A stretch of DNA of 64,000 nucleotides from Flavobacteriaceae bacterium (lineage in GTDB: Bacteria > Bacteroidota > Bacteroidia > Flavobacteriales > Flavobacteriaceae), in NCBI GenBank assembly GCA_947456955.1, contig CANGTQ010000010.1, positions 1-64,000 on the forward strand, written 5' to 3'. The position numbers and the translations under genes were made by a program. A model generated the notes under the pieces. It was given only the letters and a program-made list of their open reading frames with translations, was not told the origin of the DNA and did not search any database. This document shows positions 44,538 through 55,100 of this stretch, in pieces; positions within the stretch are counted from its first letter, which is position 1, and every line of letters begins with the position of its first letter.

Positions 44538-44570
44538 GAAAGACTTATTCTATAGATTAAGTCTTTTTTT
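44538..44570 (+). terminator. Terminator of tRNA-Ala
   Basis: AAAGACTTA pairs with TAAGTCTTT, followed by a T run, directly after the tRNA. Confidence 0.8.
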
Positions 44571-44620
44571 ATGCCATCAGGCTCTGGCTCCTTCGCAAAA
44601 GAGTCTGCCAGTCTCTTTTT

Positions 44621-45199
44621 TTAAGCTTGGCCCTCCTTTTTTAAATCTTCAGCTACTTTTTCTAATTCGGCGTACCAATCTTCCCCAAATTTTCGAATAA
44701 GCGCTTCTTTTACAAATTTGTAGACAGGAACTTCGAGTTCTTTTCCTAATGAACAAGCCGGATTACAAATGTCCCAACGGTCATAATTGACAGCGGCAAA
44801 TTCGGTAAAATCTTTTACGCGAATTGGATACAAATGACAGGAAACCGGCTTTTTCCAATCAATAATTCCTTGATTATATGCTTGTTCGATACCGCAAAGT
44901 GCAGTTTTTCCATCAAAAATTACATACGCACAATCTTTGTTGTCAATTAATGGCGTTTCTAAATCCTGGTCGGTTCCCACAACCCAAGTTCCCATTCTCT
45001 CGATAGCTTCAATGCCTTCCTTGCGAAGAAAAGGTTTAATCTTTGGATAGATTTCTTCCAGAATTTTAGTTTCGTCTTTAGTCAAAGGCGCACCTGCATC
45101 CCCATCTACACAACAAGCGCCTTGACAAGCCGAAAGATTACAAACAAAATCCTTTTCGAGTATGTCTTCAGAAACGATGGTTTTGCCTAATTGAAACAT
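44621..45199 (-). CDS. DUF3109 family protein (putative Cys-rich metal-binding protein)
   Basis: This 192-residue protein matches DUF3109 from start ([20 protein letters not shown]) to end. Cysteines in [11 protein letters not shown] (about 20-30), CHLYPIR and CNPACSLG are spaced like the zinc/iron-binding YkgJ-type clusters, suggesting a bound metal or iron-sulfur centre. No enzyme activity is known for the family. It stands alone, convergent with the tRNA-Ala gene. Confidence 0.88.
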   Translation of the reverse strand: MFQLGKTIVSEDILEKDFVCNLSACQGACCVDGDAGAPLTKDETKILEEIYPKIKPFLRKEGIEAIERMGTWVVGTDQDLETPLIDNKDCAYVIFDGKTALCGIEQAYNQGIIDWKKPVSCHLYPIRVKDFTEFAAVNYDRWDICNPACSLGKELEVPVYKFVKEALIRKFGEDWYAELEKVAEDLKKEGQA

Positions 45200-45288
45200 A
45201 TTTTAAATATTTTACGCAAAGGTAAAATCTTAAAATGCATTTTAGTTCAACTCATGTTAAATTATTTTCCACTAATGTTAAAGGGCTA

Positions 45289-45318
45289 TTTGCATAAAGC
45301 CAAAAATTAGTATTTTTG
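45289..45318 (+). promoter_or_regulatory. Promoter of the small membrane protein gene
   Basis: TTTG at 45289-45292, an 18-base spacer and TATTTTTG at 45311-45318 match the Bacteroidota consensus. The start of transcription would be about 12 bases before the ATG. Confidence 0.6.
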
Positions 45319-45335
45319 TACTCTAAATTTACTTC

Positions 45336-45533
45336 ATGAAAATTTTTACCAACATTCTTCTTTTTATTGCTATTGCGCTTATAATAGTAAATGTTTTTCT
45401 GCTTGATTTTAATAAACCATTTGAAGGCGACAGTATGATTGCTTTGATTGGTATTGTAGCTTCTTTTTGCGCCGTTTTAATTCTATTGATTTTTAGAATG
45501 TCCAAAAAAATAGAAGAAAAACTAAAAAACTAA
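45336..45533 (+). CDS. Small two-helix membrane protein
   Basis: Sixty-five residues form two membrane helices (about 5-24 and 33-53) joined by a short polar loop (DFNKPFEGD), with a Lys-rich end inside. A good promoter lies directly upstream. Similar short proteins are conserved but uncharacterised in Flavobacteriia. The adjacent spacer at 45540-45660 holds a 10-bp inverted repeat (CAAATTACAA at 45579 with TTGTAATTTG at 45632) and no gene. Confidence 0.65.
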   Translation: MKIFTNILLFIAIALIIVNVFLLDFNKPFEGDSMIALIGIVASFCAVLILLIFRMSKKIEEKLKN

Positions 45534-45670
45534 TTTTTTTAAATCTCAAATAGCAAATTTCAAATCCCAAATAAAAGTCAAATTACAAAATACAATAGGG
45601 TTGGGTTTTATGATTTGATTTTTGTGCTCAATTGTAATTTGTTTTTTAATAATTTGTAATTTTTAAATTT

Positions 45671-46279
45671 ATGTTAGATGTTCTAATTATTGGAGGAGGC
45701 GTTTCCGGTTTATCATGTGCTTTGGTTTTGGGTTCAGCTCACAAAAAACCATTTGTTCAGGATAAAAAAATTGGAATTATCACACATCAAAAAACATCTT
45801 CTCTTCAGGAAGCTATATTTTATAATGCTTATGGTGTTCCTTTAGGAAAATTAGGCTCAGAATTGCTTACTGAAAGTGTTCAACATTTGCAGGAATCATA
45901 TCCACATGTAACTCAATTTGAAGGCGAAAAAGTTCTTAAAGTTGTGGGACAATTTCCAAATTTTACGGTTACAACCAATAAGAATTCGTATCAAGCTAAA
46001 ATTATTGTCGTAGCTATCGGCTATTCTAATACTTTTAATATTGAAGGGTTGATGCACTATGTTGAACCACACAAAAAAGCTTTAGCCGAAAAACAACGCA
46101 TTCAATTGAAAAATGAAGATCATAAAGTAACTGAAGGTATTTATGTAGTTGGAACACTTGCAGGTTGGCGAAGTCAGTTAGCTATTGCAGCAGGAAGTGG
46201 TGCGGCTGTAGCTACCGATATTTTAACTTTGTGGAATAACGGTATTTCTTCGCAAAGCCATGACTCGATAAAAAACTAG
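45671..46279 (+). CDS. Miniature TrxR-like FAD/NAD(P)-binding protein
   Basis: The FAD motif IIGGGVSGLSCALVL is at about 6-20, and the C-terminal FAD motif TEGIYVVGTLAGWRSQLAIAAGSGAA at about 155-182. These are the two halves of the thioredoxin-reductase FAD domain. The NADPH domain and the CxxC redox pair between them are absent, so the protein (202 residues, about two thirds of TrxR) cannot act as a classical reductase. It may be a flavin-dependent redox protein needing a partner. It sits alone before ctpA on the other strand. Confidence 0.78.
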   Translation: MLDVLIIGGGVSGLSCALVLGSAHKKPFVQDKKIGIITHQKTSSLQEAIFYNAYGVPLGKLGSELLTESVQHLQESYPHVTQFEGEKVLKVVGQFPNFTVTTNKNSYQAKIIVVAIGYSNTFNIEGLMHYVEPHKKALAEKQRIQLKNEDHKVTEGIYVVGTLAGWRSQLAIAAGSGAAVATDILTLWNNGISSQSHDSIKN

Positions 46280-46305
46280 TCTATTTTAACCTAGATTTCT
46301 AATGC

Positions 46306-47880
46306 TTAATCAGGGTTTAATGCCGCATTCAAAACAGTATCATCTTTAAGAATGATTTTATAGTATTGGCTTTCGCCAAATAATTGTCGCGCAAATTCAG
46401 CTGTTATATATTTTTTGACCAAAGTTTTATTGCTGTCCAATTTCATTTCCAAACCAGCATCTTTCAGATAGCTTTCAAATTTTGCAACATTGCCTGTATC
46501 AGTGTGTAATTTAGCTAAAAAAGCTTCAAATTTTAATCCTTTGAATGCGTCTCGGTTTTTGTCTAACTGTTCAAAAACAAAATGACCCACAATGCCTGAA
46601 TTTAAAATATAAGCCAAATTTTCTTCTCCTTTTTTTACTTCAAGAGGAATAAATATATCCGGTACAATTCCACCACCGCCATAAACTGTCCGACCGTTTT
46701 TGGTTTTGAATTTTAGTGAATCAGCCACTTTTATTTTGTCTTTTTCATAAAGTTCGCCACTTGCAAAACGGTTTTCAAAATCCTGACTGTATTTTTCTGC
46801 ATCGCCTTTTTTATATGGTTTTTGAATAGATCGCCCGCTTGGAGTGTAGTATCTAGAAATTGTCAAACGAACAGCCGAACCATCTTCAAAACCCATTTCG
46901 CGTTGCACCAATCCTTTTCCAAAAGAGCGACGGCCTACAATGGTTCCCCTATCATTATCCTGAATCGCACCAGCCAGAATTTCACTTGCCGATGCCGAAT
47001 TCTCGTCAATTAAAACAAATACTTTTCCTTTTTCAAAGATGCCTCCTTCAGTAGCAAATGTTTTATTGATTATCCCTTTTCTGTTTTTGGTAAAAACAAT
47101 AAGTTCTTTGTCTTTCAGAAGTTCATCAATAACTTCGACAGCTTTTTCCAAATAACCACCGCCATTGTCTCGCAAGTCAATCACTAAAGTGGTCATTCCC
47201 TGTTTTTTCAATTGCTCTAATCCAACTCTGAATTCGTCATAGGTGTTCTCTGCAAAACGATTGATTTTAATATACCCAGAAGTTTTATTGAGCATCAAAT
47301 AAGTCTCGACACTTTTTATCGGAACGACTTCGCGTTCGATAGTAAGTTTTAGTTTTTTGTTAGTGCTTTTTCTGAAAATTGTCAACAAAACTTTTGAACC
47401 TTCTTTCCCTTTTAGTTTGCTGTATAAGCTATCTGTTGGTAATTTACGCCCAAAAAGTTTGGAGTTATCAGCGTATAGAATTCGGTCTCCGGAAAGGATT
47501 CCCGCTTTTGCTGCCGGACCGTTTTCTAATGGTTTTACCACAGTAACGGTATCATTATACATATAAAAATTAACGCCAATACCCACAAAATTCCCTTTCA
47601 TAATTTCGGCTTCTGAAGATTGTTCGCTTGGAAGAAGATATACTGAATGCGGGTCAAGATTGGCCAAAATAGAATTCACAGTCATATCAACAATTGAATC
47701 AGAATTGACATCATCTACATATTCTTCATTGATAAAATCAATCAGTTGTTCAATTTTGACTTTTCTGGCATTTTGTTTTGATAAGGTTCGTTTTGGAAAA
47801 TTAATCATGCCACCAATAACAATGCCGAGGGCAACGCAAGAAAACAATAGTATTGGCAGGTATTTTCCCTTTGATTTCAT
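46306..47880 (-). CDS. ctpA: S41 family C-terminal processing peptidase
   Basis: This 524-residue protein has an N-terminal membrane anchor (about 7-27), a PDZ domain (about 95-180; FVGIGVNFYMYNDTVTVVKP) and an S41 protease domain. The catalytic Ser-Lys pair is visible in ENSASASEIL and GRRSFGKGLVQ. Such enzymes cleave C-terminal tails of envelope proteins. Its start codon overlaps the stop of the dCMP deaminase gene by one base (TAATG type), so the two are co-translated. Confidence 0.94.
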   Translation of the reverse strand: MKSKGKYLPILLFSCVALGIVIGGMINFPKRTLSKQNARKVKIEQLIDFINEEYVDDVNSDSIVDMTVNSILANLDPHSVYLLPSEQSSEAEIMKGNFVGIGVNFYMYNDTVTVVKPLENGPAAKAGILSGDRILYADNSKLFGRKLPTDSLYSKLKGKEGSKVLLTIFRKSTNKKLKLTIEREVVPIKSVETYLMLNKTSGYIKINRFAENTYDEFRVGLEQLKKQGMTTLVIDLRDNGGGYLEKAVEVIDELLKDKELIVFTKNRKGIINKTFATEGGIFEKGKVFVLIDENSASASEILAGAIQDNDRGTIVGRRSFGKGLVQREMGFEDGSAVRLTISRYYTPSGRSIQKPYKKGDAEKYSQDFENRFASGELYEKDKIKVADSLKFKTKNGRTVYGGGGIVPDIFIPLEVKKGEENLAYILNSGIVGHFVFEQLDKNRDAFKGLKFEAFLAKLHTDTGNVAKFESYLKDAGLEMKLDSNKTLVKKYITAEFARQLFGESQYYKIILKDDTVLNAALNPD

Positions 47881-48308
47881 TATCCTAAATCTTCAATTTG
47901 ATCAACAACAACCCCCGCTTTTTCTAAAAATTCTAAACCAGTTGTGTCGCGGTAACCATGCTGAAAAACAACTCGTTTTATTCCCGATTGATGAATAAGT
48001 TTGCTGCATTCTTTGCAAGGTGAAAGTGTAATATACAAAGTTGCGTTTTCACAGGTTTGACTAGATCGCGCAACTTTTGAAATAGCATTGGCTTCGGCAT
48101 GAAGTACAAACCATTGGGTTAATCCTTCTTCGTCTTCGCAGCAGTTTTCAAAACCCGATGGTGTTCCGTTGTAACCGTCTGAAATAATCATTCGGTCTCT
48201 GACAATTATAGCACCAACTTGTTTGCGTTTGCAATAGGAAAGTTTGCTCCACTCTGCAGCAATTCTTAGGTAAGCAATGTCGTATTTGAGTTGTTTTTTT
48301 TCTTTCAT
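47880..48308 (-). CDS. dCMP/cytidine deaminase family protein
   Basis: The zinc deaminase motifs are FVLHAEANAISKVARSS (His-Ala-Glu) and TLSPCKECSKLIHQSG (PCxxC) in a 142-residue protein. The N-terminal KYDIAYLRIAAEWSKLSYCK is typical of the dCMP deaminase (ComEB-like) branch, which supplies dUMP for thymidylate synthesis. It is the first gene of a two-gene unit with ctpA. Confidence 0.9.
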   Translation of the reverse strand: MKEKKQLKYDIAYLRIAAEWSKLSYCKRKQVGAIIVRDRMIISDGYNGTPSGFENCCEDEEGLTQWFVLHAEANAISKVARSSQTCENATLYITLSPCKECSKLIHQSGIKRVVFQHGYRDTTGLEFLEKAGVVVDQIEDLG

Positions 48309-48370
48309 TTATTCTGAACTTGTTTCAGAATCTGTTTTTGAGATTCTGTAAAATCAAAAAGTTTTTCATC

Positions 48371-48420
48371 TAGCCCTGATGGAAGGAAACGGCATGCGTG
48401 ACGAACAGCAGGAAAAAGGT
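48371..48420 (+). repeat. Dispersed intergenic element, copy B
   Basis: TAGCCCTGATGGAAG at the left and ACGAACAGCAGGAA at the right, as in copies at 26157, 56880 and 59539. It fills the spacer between the dCMP deaminase gene and the HupE/UreJ-like gene. Confidence 0.6.
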
Positions 48421-48456
48421 TAGCAAATATACCAAAAGCTTTCGCTTCCACTATCG

Positions 48457-49050
48457 TTATTTATACCAAATTTCATTTTGAATTAGGATCGGAATTATCA
48501 CACCTACTGTAAAAGCAGAAACCATCAAAATCCATTCTCGCTTAGAAAATTTAAATAAGGTTTGTACAATATAAGCAACAAGTAAAGCCATAATAACGAT
48601 TATGATCTGCGCCAATTCGATGCCAAGTGCAAATTCAAATAGAGGTAATAATTTGTCGGTTGGTTTCCCAGAAAGAATACTATTGAAATAATTAGAAAAT
48701 CCTAATCCATGAATAATACCAAAGAAAAGAGTGCAAAATCCAACAAAAGTGATGTTTTCTTTTTTGCTTGATTTTCCGGATATAATTATGTTATATAATG
48801 CAGCAATTAGAATTGTAACCGGAATCAAAAACTCAACAACAGTTGACTTAATAGATAGTATATTGAAGACTGAAAGGAATAATGCTAAGGTATGTCCCAG
48901 AGTGAAAAAGGATACTAAGATTAGTATTTTTTTCCATGATTTAAATTCATAAGGAACGGTTAATGCTAATAAGAATAAAATATGATCATAGGCAAAAATG
49001 CTTAGTACATGCTTTAATCCGATATTGAAATAGATCCAAAAATCTGCCAT
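48457..49050 (-). CDS. HupE/UreJ family membrane protein
   Basis: This 197-residue protein has about six membrane helices. The His-Asp motif at the start (FNIGLKHVLSIFAYDHILFL, about 9-28), FTLGHTLAL and FGIIHGLGFS mark the HupE/UreJ family. Members transport or handle nickel or cobalt for hydrogenase or urease, but no such enzyme gene is visible here. The function is therefore uncertain. The gene stands alone. Confidence 0.82.
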   Translation of the reverse strand: MADFWIYFNIGLKHVLSIFAYDHILFLLALTVPYEFKSWKKILILVSFFTLGHTLALFLSVFNILSIKSTVVEFLIPVTILIAALYNIIISGKSSKKENITFVGFCTLFFGIIHGLGFSNYFNSILSGKPTDKLLPLFEFALGIELAQIIIVIMALLVAYIVQTLFKFSKREWILMVSAFTVGVIIPILIQNEIWYK

Positions 49051-49206
49051 TGAATTTACGATTTAGATAGGTAAACTTACAATTTATTTTGTTTTGCTGT
49101 AAAATATATAATCAAAAATCGATAAAAAACATTTTAGATTTTTATTGTCTAAAAAGATAAAGTTGAATGATAAAACCAATATGAATATGAGAAATACGGA
49201 TTTTTA

Positions 49207-50214
49207 TTAACTGTATTTTGCCATAAATTCCTCTGCTTTTTCAACCATATTGTAGCTTCCACAAAAGAATGGAACACGCTGATGTAGTTCTGTTGGTTGA
49301 ATTTCCATTATTCTTCCAAAACCATCTGAAGCTTTTCCACCGGCTTGTTCTGCAATAAATGCCATTGGATTGCATTCATAAAGCAAACGCAATTTTCCTT
49401 TTGGCGATTTGGAACTTGTTGGATAAATATATATCCCACCTTTAATCATATTTCTGTGAATGTCGGAAACCAAACTTCCAATGTAGCGAGAAGTGTAAGG
49501 GCGGTCACCTTCTTCAAGCTGACAATATTTCAAATAATCTTTTACCCCTTGCGGGAAATGCACATAGTTTCCTTCGTTGATTGAATATATTTTTCCATCT
49601 TTCGAAAATTGCATATTAGGATGTGATAAGTAAAAAGTACCAATGGCCGGATTCAAAGTGAAACCATTAACACCATGGCCAGTTGTATAAACTAACATCG
49701 TTGAAGTGCCATAAATAACATAACCCGCAGCCACTTGTTCCGTTCCAGGTTGTAAAAAATCTTCTAAAGTAACAGGGGTCCCTATTGGTGTAACTCTTCT
49801 AAAAACAGAAAAAATAGTTCCTACAGAAACATTTACATCAATATTAGAAGAGCCGTCTAAAGGATCCATTAAAACTACATATTTATTATTATGCCCTTCA
49901 TCTAATCCTTGTACCGTAATAAAATCATCACTTTCTTCAGAGGCAATTCCACAAACAATTTCACGATTAACTAAGGTTTGTATAAAAATAGTATTGGCAT
50001 AAACATCCAGTTTTTGCTGGTCTTCGCCCTGAACGTTTTGCTCCCCAGCAGCACCAACAATGTCTACCAACCCAGCTTTATTTACTTTGTAGTTTACGAC
50101 TTTGGCAGCAAGCCGAATCGAGTTAATGATTTTCGATAATTCTCCCGATGAATACTGATGTGCCTTTTGGTTTTCAATAATAAATTCTCCTAAGGTTTTG
50201 TTGCGTTCTTCCAT
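49207..50214 (-). CDS. fbp: Fructose-1,6-bisphosphatase class I
   Basis: Fbp removes the 1-phosphate of fructose 1,6-bisphosphate in gluconeogenesis. The metal and substrate motifs are [30 protein letters not shown] (about 109-128) and [24 protein letters not shown] near the C-terminus. The 335-residue length is typical for class I enzymes. It is divergent from the GNAT-lysC unit. Confidence 0.96.
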   Translation of the reverse strand: MEERNKTLGEFIIENQKAHQYSSGELSKIINSIRLAAKVVNYKVNKAGLVDIVGAAGEQNVQGEDQQKLDVYANTIFIQTLVNREIVCGIASEESDDFITVQGLDEGHNNKYVVLMDPLDGSSNIDVNVSVGTIFSVFRRVTPIGTPVTLEDFLQPGTEQVAAGYVIYGTSTMLVYTTGHGVNGFTLNPAIGTFYLSHPNMQFSKDGKIYSINEGNYVHFPQGVKDYLKYCQLEEGDRPYTSRYIGSLVSDIHRNMIKGGIYIYPTSSKSPKGKLRLLYECNPMAFIAEQAGGKASDGFGRIMEIQPTELHQRVPFFCGSYNMVEKAEEFMAKYS

Positions 50215-50306
50215 TACGAAATCGTTGTAGTTGTTTGTGCAAATATCGATAAATTTGGCAAAGAAAAAATCTATTTCGAGAAGAAATTAATAATTGTATT
50301 TTTGTA

Positions 50307-50341
50307 ACCCGAGGCCATAGGCTGAACTGTTACGAAGTAAA
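50307..50341. repeat. Short dispersed palindromic repeat, copy 6 (degenerate)
   Basis: CCGAGGCCATAGGCTGAACTG followed by TTACGAAGTAAAA has the same order of blocks as the other copies but more mismatches. It lies between fbp and the GNAT gene. Confidence 0.4.
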
Positions 50342-50355
50342 AAAAATTGACCCAA

Positions 50356-50829
50356 ATGAACATCCGAAAAGGAGAAAAAAAAGATATGAAAGCGGTTCTT
50401 GAACTAATTCAGGAATTAGCCACTTTCGAAAAAGAGCCGCATGCTGTTGAGGTAACTGTCGCCGATTTGGAGAATGACGGATTTGGTGAAGATCCATTAT
50501 TTTATACTTTCGTTGCTGAGGTAAATGGTAATATCGTTGGAATTGCACTTTACTATTACCGCTATTCTACCTGGAAAGGTAAAACTATACATCTTGAAGA
50601 TTTGATAGTAAAGGAAGACATGCGTGGCAGTGGTCTGGGTTTTGAATTGTACTCCAAAATTATTGAACAGGGGAAAATTGACAAAGTACGCCGGATTGAG
50701 TGGGCCGTTTTGGATTGGAATATATCAGCGATAGAATTTTACCAAAAATCAGGTGCAAAAATTCTCGAAGACTGGCGCGTGGCTCAAATGGACGAAAACG
50801 GAATAAATGAATTTTTAAGTAAATTATAA
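50356..50829 (+). CDS. GNAT family N-acetyltransferase
   Basis: The GNAT fold is shown by MNIRKGEKKDMKAVLELIQE at the start and the acetyl-CoA loop DLIVKEDMRGSGLGFELY (about 82-99), followed by RIEWAVLDWNISAIEFYQKSGA. ATG at 50356 is preferred over the TTG at 50347. At 157 residues it resembles diamine or thialysine acetyltransferases, but the substrate is not certain. The stop is followed directly by the aspartate kinase ATG (TAAATG), so the two share a transcript. Confidence 0.87.
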   Translation: MNIRKGEKKDMKAVLELIQELATFEKEPHAVEVTVADLENDGFGEDPLFYTFVAEVNGNIVGIALYYYRYSTWKGKTIHLEDLIVKEDMRGSGLGFELYSKIIEQGKIDKVRRIEWAVLDWNISAIEFYQKSGAKILEDWRVAQMDENGINEFLSKL

Positions 50830-52083
50830 ATGAGAATATTCAAATTTGGTGGTGCATCTGTAAAAGATGCCGATGGGATAAAAAATGTATTCAGCGTATT
50901 GGAAAAAGTAGGTAATGAGGACACCCTATTGGTAATTTCCGCTATGGGAAAAACTACAAATGCGTTGGAGTTGGTTATCAAAAATTATTTTGAAAAATCA
51001 AACGAACTGCACTCCTCTTTGCAGGACGTTCGTAAATACCACAATCAGATTTTATTGGATTTATTTGACGATGAAGAGCATGATGTTTTTTTCGCCGTGA
51101 ACAGTCATTTCGCCGATTTGGAATACTTTTTACGAAGTAATAAATCACCAAATTACAACTTTGTTTACGATCAAATTGTAAGCTATGGAGAAATTGTTTC
51201 GACTACAATTGTAAGCCATTATTTTAATCATGCGGGACTAAAAAACAATTGGATTGACGTTAGAAGTTTTATCAAAACCGACAATAATTATAGAGATGCC
51301 GAAGTCGATTGGGAAAAAACACAACAATTAATTTCAAAAGGAATTAAAAAGAAAGCACTCAACATTACTCAGGGATTTTTAGGATCTGATGAAAATAATT
51401 TCACCACTACGCTTGGTCGGGAAGGTTCCGATTATACCGCGGCCATTTTTGCGTATTGCTTAAATGCAGAAAGCGTAACCATATGGAAAGATGTTCCCGG
51501 AGTTTTGAATGCCGACCCGCGTTATTTTGAAAATGCCGTTTTGTTAAATCAAATTTCCTATCGCGAAGCAATTGAGCTAGCATTTTACGGAGCTTCGGTA
51601 ATTCATCCAAAAACATTGCAGCCACTGCAAAAAAAGGAAATTCCACTATTTGTAAAATCATTTATCAACCCACTTTTTCCCGGAACAAGCGTTTCAAAAG
51701 GAGAAGATTTAGAGCCAAAAACGCCTTGTTTTATTGTTAAAAAAGAGCAATTATTATTGTCACTTTCGTCTATTGATTTCTCTTTTATTATTGAGGAAAA
51801 CATCAGCGAAATTTTTGCTTTGTTTCACCAATATAAAATTAAAGTGAGCCTAATTCAGAATTCGGCGATTAGTTTTTCCGTTTGTATAGAAGACAAATTC
51901 GGTAATTTCAGAGAGCTCAAAAACATACTGTCAAAAAAATTCAAGGTTTCCTATAATGAAAAAGTGTCGCTTTACACCATTCGCCATTTTGATGAGAAAG
52001 CAGCCAAAATGGTTGAAAAAGATAAAACCGTTTTGCTAAAACAAATCTCAAGAGAGACAATGCAGATTGTGACGAAGGAGTAA
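50830..52083 (+). CDS. Aspartate kinase
   Basis: The kinase phosphorylates aspartate, the first step to lysine, threonine and methionine. Marks are MRIFKFGGASVKDADGIKNV, TTLGREGSDYTAAIFAYCL (about 195-213) and VTIWKDVPGVLNADPRY. A short C-terminal ACT-like region (about 300-417) is probably regulatory. It is monofunctional; no homoserine dehydrogenase part follows. Asd, the next enzyme, is at 25035. It follows a GNAT gene without a gap. Confidence 0.92.
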   Translation: MRIFKFGGASVKDADGIKNVFSVLEKVGNEDTLLVISAMGKTTNALELVIKNYFEKSNELHSSLQDVRKYHNQILLDLFDDEEHDVFFAVNSHFADLEYFLRSNKSPNYNFVYDQIVSYGEIVSTTIVSHYFNHAGLKNNWIDVRSFIKTDNNYRDAEVDWEKTQQLISKGIKKKALNITQGFLGSDENNFTTTLGREGSDYTAAIFAYCLNAESVTIWKDVPGVLNADPRYFENAVLLNQISYREAIELAFYGASVIHPKTLQPLQKKEIPLFVKSFINPLFPGTSVSKGEDLEPKTPCFIVKKEQLLLSLSSIDFSFIIEENISEIFALFHQYKIKVSLIQNSAISFSVCIEDKFGNFRELKNILSKKFKVSYNEKVSLYTIRHFDEKAAKMVEKDKTVLLKQISRETMQIVTKE

Positions 52084-52124
52084 CTTTGGTATACTCAAAA
52101 CAGCTTTTTTACGTTATTATATGT

Positions 52125-55100
52125 ATGCTGAAAAAACTCTTTTTATTGTTAGTCATCATTGGCTTTTCTAGGCTTTCGGCTCAGGAAATCAAGACCTTAT
52201 ACAACAGTAAAAAAGTTGCGGTTTCAAAAGATACCATCGAAATTGAAAAAGTAAGTATCAGCCCGAGCTTCTTCAAATTACAAACTTCAGAAGGAAAAGA
52301 AATTGATACCAGTTATTATAAAATTGATTTCAAAAAAGGGAAACTGATTTTTAAAAATAACTTTACTTCACAAGACAGTTTGACCGTTCGCTACTTCAAA
52401 TATCCTGAACAACTAACCAAAACATACAGCATATACGACCAAGACAGAGTCGTTGCTAATGACGGAGGTTTATACAAAGTCAATCGTTCTATAAAAAAGT
52501 TCGTGCCGTTTGACGGTTTGAATACTTCCGGGAGCATTACTCGTGGCGTCACTATTGGGAATAATCAAAATGCTTCGGTAAGTTCCAATCTCGATTTGCA
52601 GATTACCGGAAAAATATCCGATAAGGTTTCATTACGGGCTTCAATTCAGGATTCCAATATTCCGCTACAAGACAATGGTTATTCCCAAAGACTGGATGAA
52701 TTTGATCAGATTTTCATCGAATTGTTTACCGATAAATGGAACATTCGCGCCGGCGATTTATTCCTCGAAAACCGACAATCGCGATTTCTGAATTTCAACA
52801 AAAAGGTACAAGGACTTTCTACGCATTTTACTTTTGGAGGAGAAGAAAATAAGACCGATATTTTTGCTTCGGCGGCTTTGGTCCGAGGGCAATATGCCAA
52901 AAGTTCGTTCACCGGGCAGGAAGGAAATCAAGGGCCCTATAAATTGCGTGGAAATAATGGCGAATTATTTGTCTTAGTAATTTCGGGTTCGGAACGTGTT
53001 TATGTTAATGGTATTCTTCGTAAACGTGGCGAAAACAACGACTATATAATCGACTATAATGCCGGTGAAATTACGTTTACGTCGCTTTTCCCAATAAATT
53101 CCGAAATGAGAATTGTTATAGAATATCAATATTCTGATAGGAATTACACCCGTTTTGTAACTTATGGAGGCGTGAATCATGAAGCAAAAACCTGGAGTCT
53201 GGGCGGTTATTTGTATTCTGAAAGCGATGTAAAAAACCAACCGTTGCAACAAAATTTGACTTCAGAACAAGTAGCGATTTTGAGTAATGCAGGAGACAAT
53301 ATTAATTTGATGAATGCTCCGTCAGCTTATCTGGATTCGTTTTCGGAAAACAAAATTTTGTACAAAAAAATAGTGGTTAATGGAATTGACGCTTTCGAAT
53401 ATTCAAACAATTCAACAGATGAATTATATAACGTAAGGTTTACTTTGGTTGGTAATAATCTTGGGAATTATATTTTAATTAATTCATCAGCCATTGGAAA
53501 AATTTACCAATATGTTCAACCTATTGCAGGCATTTTGCAAGGAAATTATGAACCAATAACTCGATTGGTGGCACCAACAAAAATTCAGATTGCAACCGTT
53601 TTAGGAAAGTATAATCCGAGCGAAAAAACTGCTATTGATTTTGAAGTCGGTTTGAGCAATAACGATTTAAATTTATATTCTGCAATTAACGACAATAACA
53701 ATAAAGGCGTTGCTGGGAAACTGAATTTCAAGCAGCGTTTGTTTACCAAAAAATGGCAAATTGATGCTTTTGGAAATTACCAATTTGTGCAGGAAAATTT
53801 CAAAACTATAGAGCGGTTGTTTAATATTGAGTTCAATCGCGATTGGAATTTGACCACGTTTGCAGGCAATCAGAGTTTGTTGATTAACGGTTTGGATTTT
53901 GTTCTGCCAGAAAAAGGAAAGCTAACCTATCAGTTTGAAAAGTTGGATTTTTCCAAAAGTTTTTCGGGAAGCCGTCATATTGTAAATGGCTTGTTCAAAC
54001 TCAAAAATTGGAATATTCTACAAAACAGCAGTTACCTGAAAAGTAACGGAACCTATTCCAATTCAACCTTTATCCGAAACCAATCACAGGTTCGCTATAA
54101 CTTTAAAAAGAATTGGATTGGAAGCAGTTTGCGATTGGAAAACAACAAAGAAAAAATTGTGGCAACCCAACAATTATCAGCTTTGAGTCAGCGTTTTACC
54201 GAATATGGCGCTTTTGTTGGCCGTGGTGATAGTACCAAAGTTTTTGTAGAATTAGGTTATTTACAACGCGTGAATGACAGTTTGCAAAACGGATTACTAC
54301 AAAAAGTAAATTCCTCTCAATCCTATTATTTAAAATCGAAATTATTGCAAACTAATAAAAGCGATTTGTCTTTATTTGTCAATTACAGAAATCTAAAATA
54401 TGTTGATGCTACAAGAAATAACGAACCTTCATTAAATTCAAGATTGCTCTATAACGACAAGTATTTCAATCAATTGATGTTGGTCACTTCGGCTTATGAA
54501 ACTACTTCAGGTACTATTGCCCAACAGGAATTCACTTATTTAGAAGTTGAACCGGGACAAGGTGTTTATACTTGGATCGACTATAACGGCAACGGAATTC
54601 AGGAATTAGAAGAGTTTGAGATAGCGCCATTTCCGGATCAGGCAAAATATGTCCGCGTGTTTTTACCCAATCAGATTTTTGTCAAAACACATCAAAATAA
54701 ATTTTCGCAAGCATTGACTTTAAACATGAGTAAATGGCAAAATTCAATAGGATTCAAAAAGGTTTTGTCTCACTTTTATAACCAAACATCTTTTTTAATA
54801 GAGCGAAAAATAAAACGCAACGGAGACAATTTTGATTTAAATCCGTTTTCAACATCAGACGAGAATTTATTGGGACTTAACACTAGTTTTAGAAATAGCC
54901 TATTTTACAATCGAGGCAAACAGAAACATTCTGTGACCTACACTTTTATTACAAACCGGATAAAAAATTTACTTTCGGTTGGTTCACAAGAAAATAAAAA
55001 CAGCACACACCAATTGCAATATGCCCATTTGGTTCAAAAAATTTGGTTGTTTACTTTGGGAACCGATACTTCAAAATCTGATTTAACATCAGAGAACTAT

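Noticed and set aside
44449-44700. An 83-codon open frame on the plus strand
   Set aside because: It runs through the tRNA-Ala gene and its terminator, and overlaps the DUF3109 gene; the tRNA explains the sequence.
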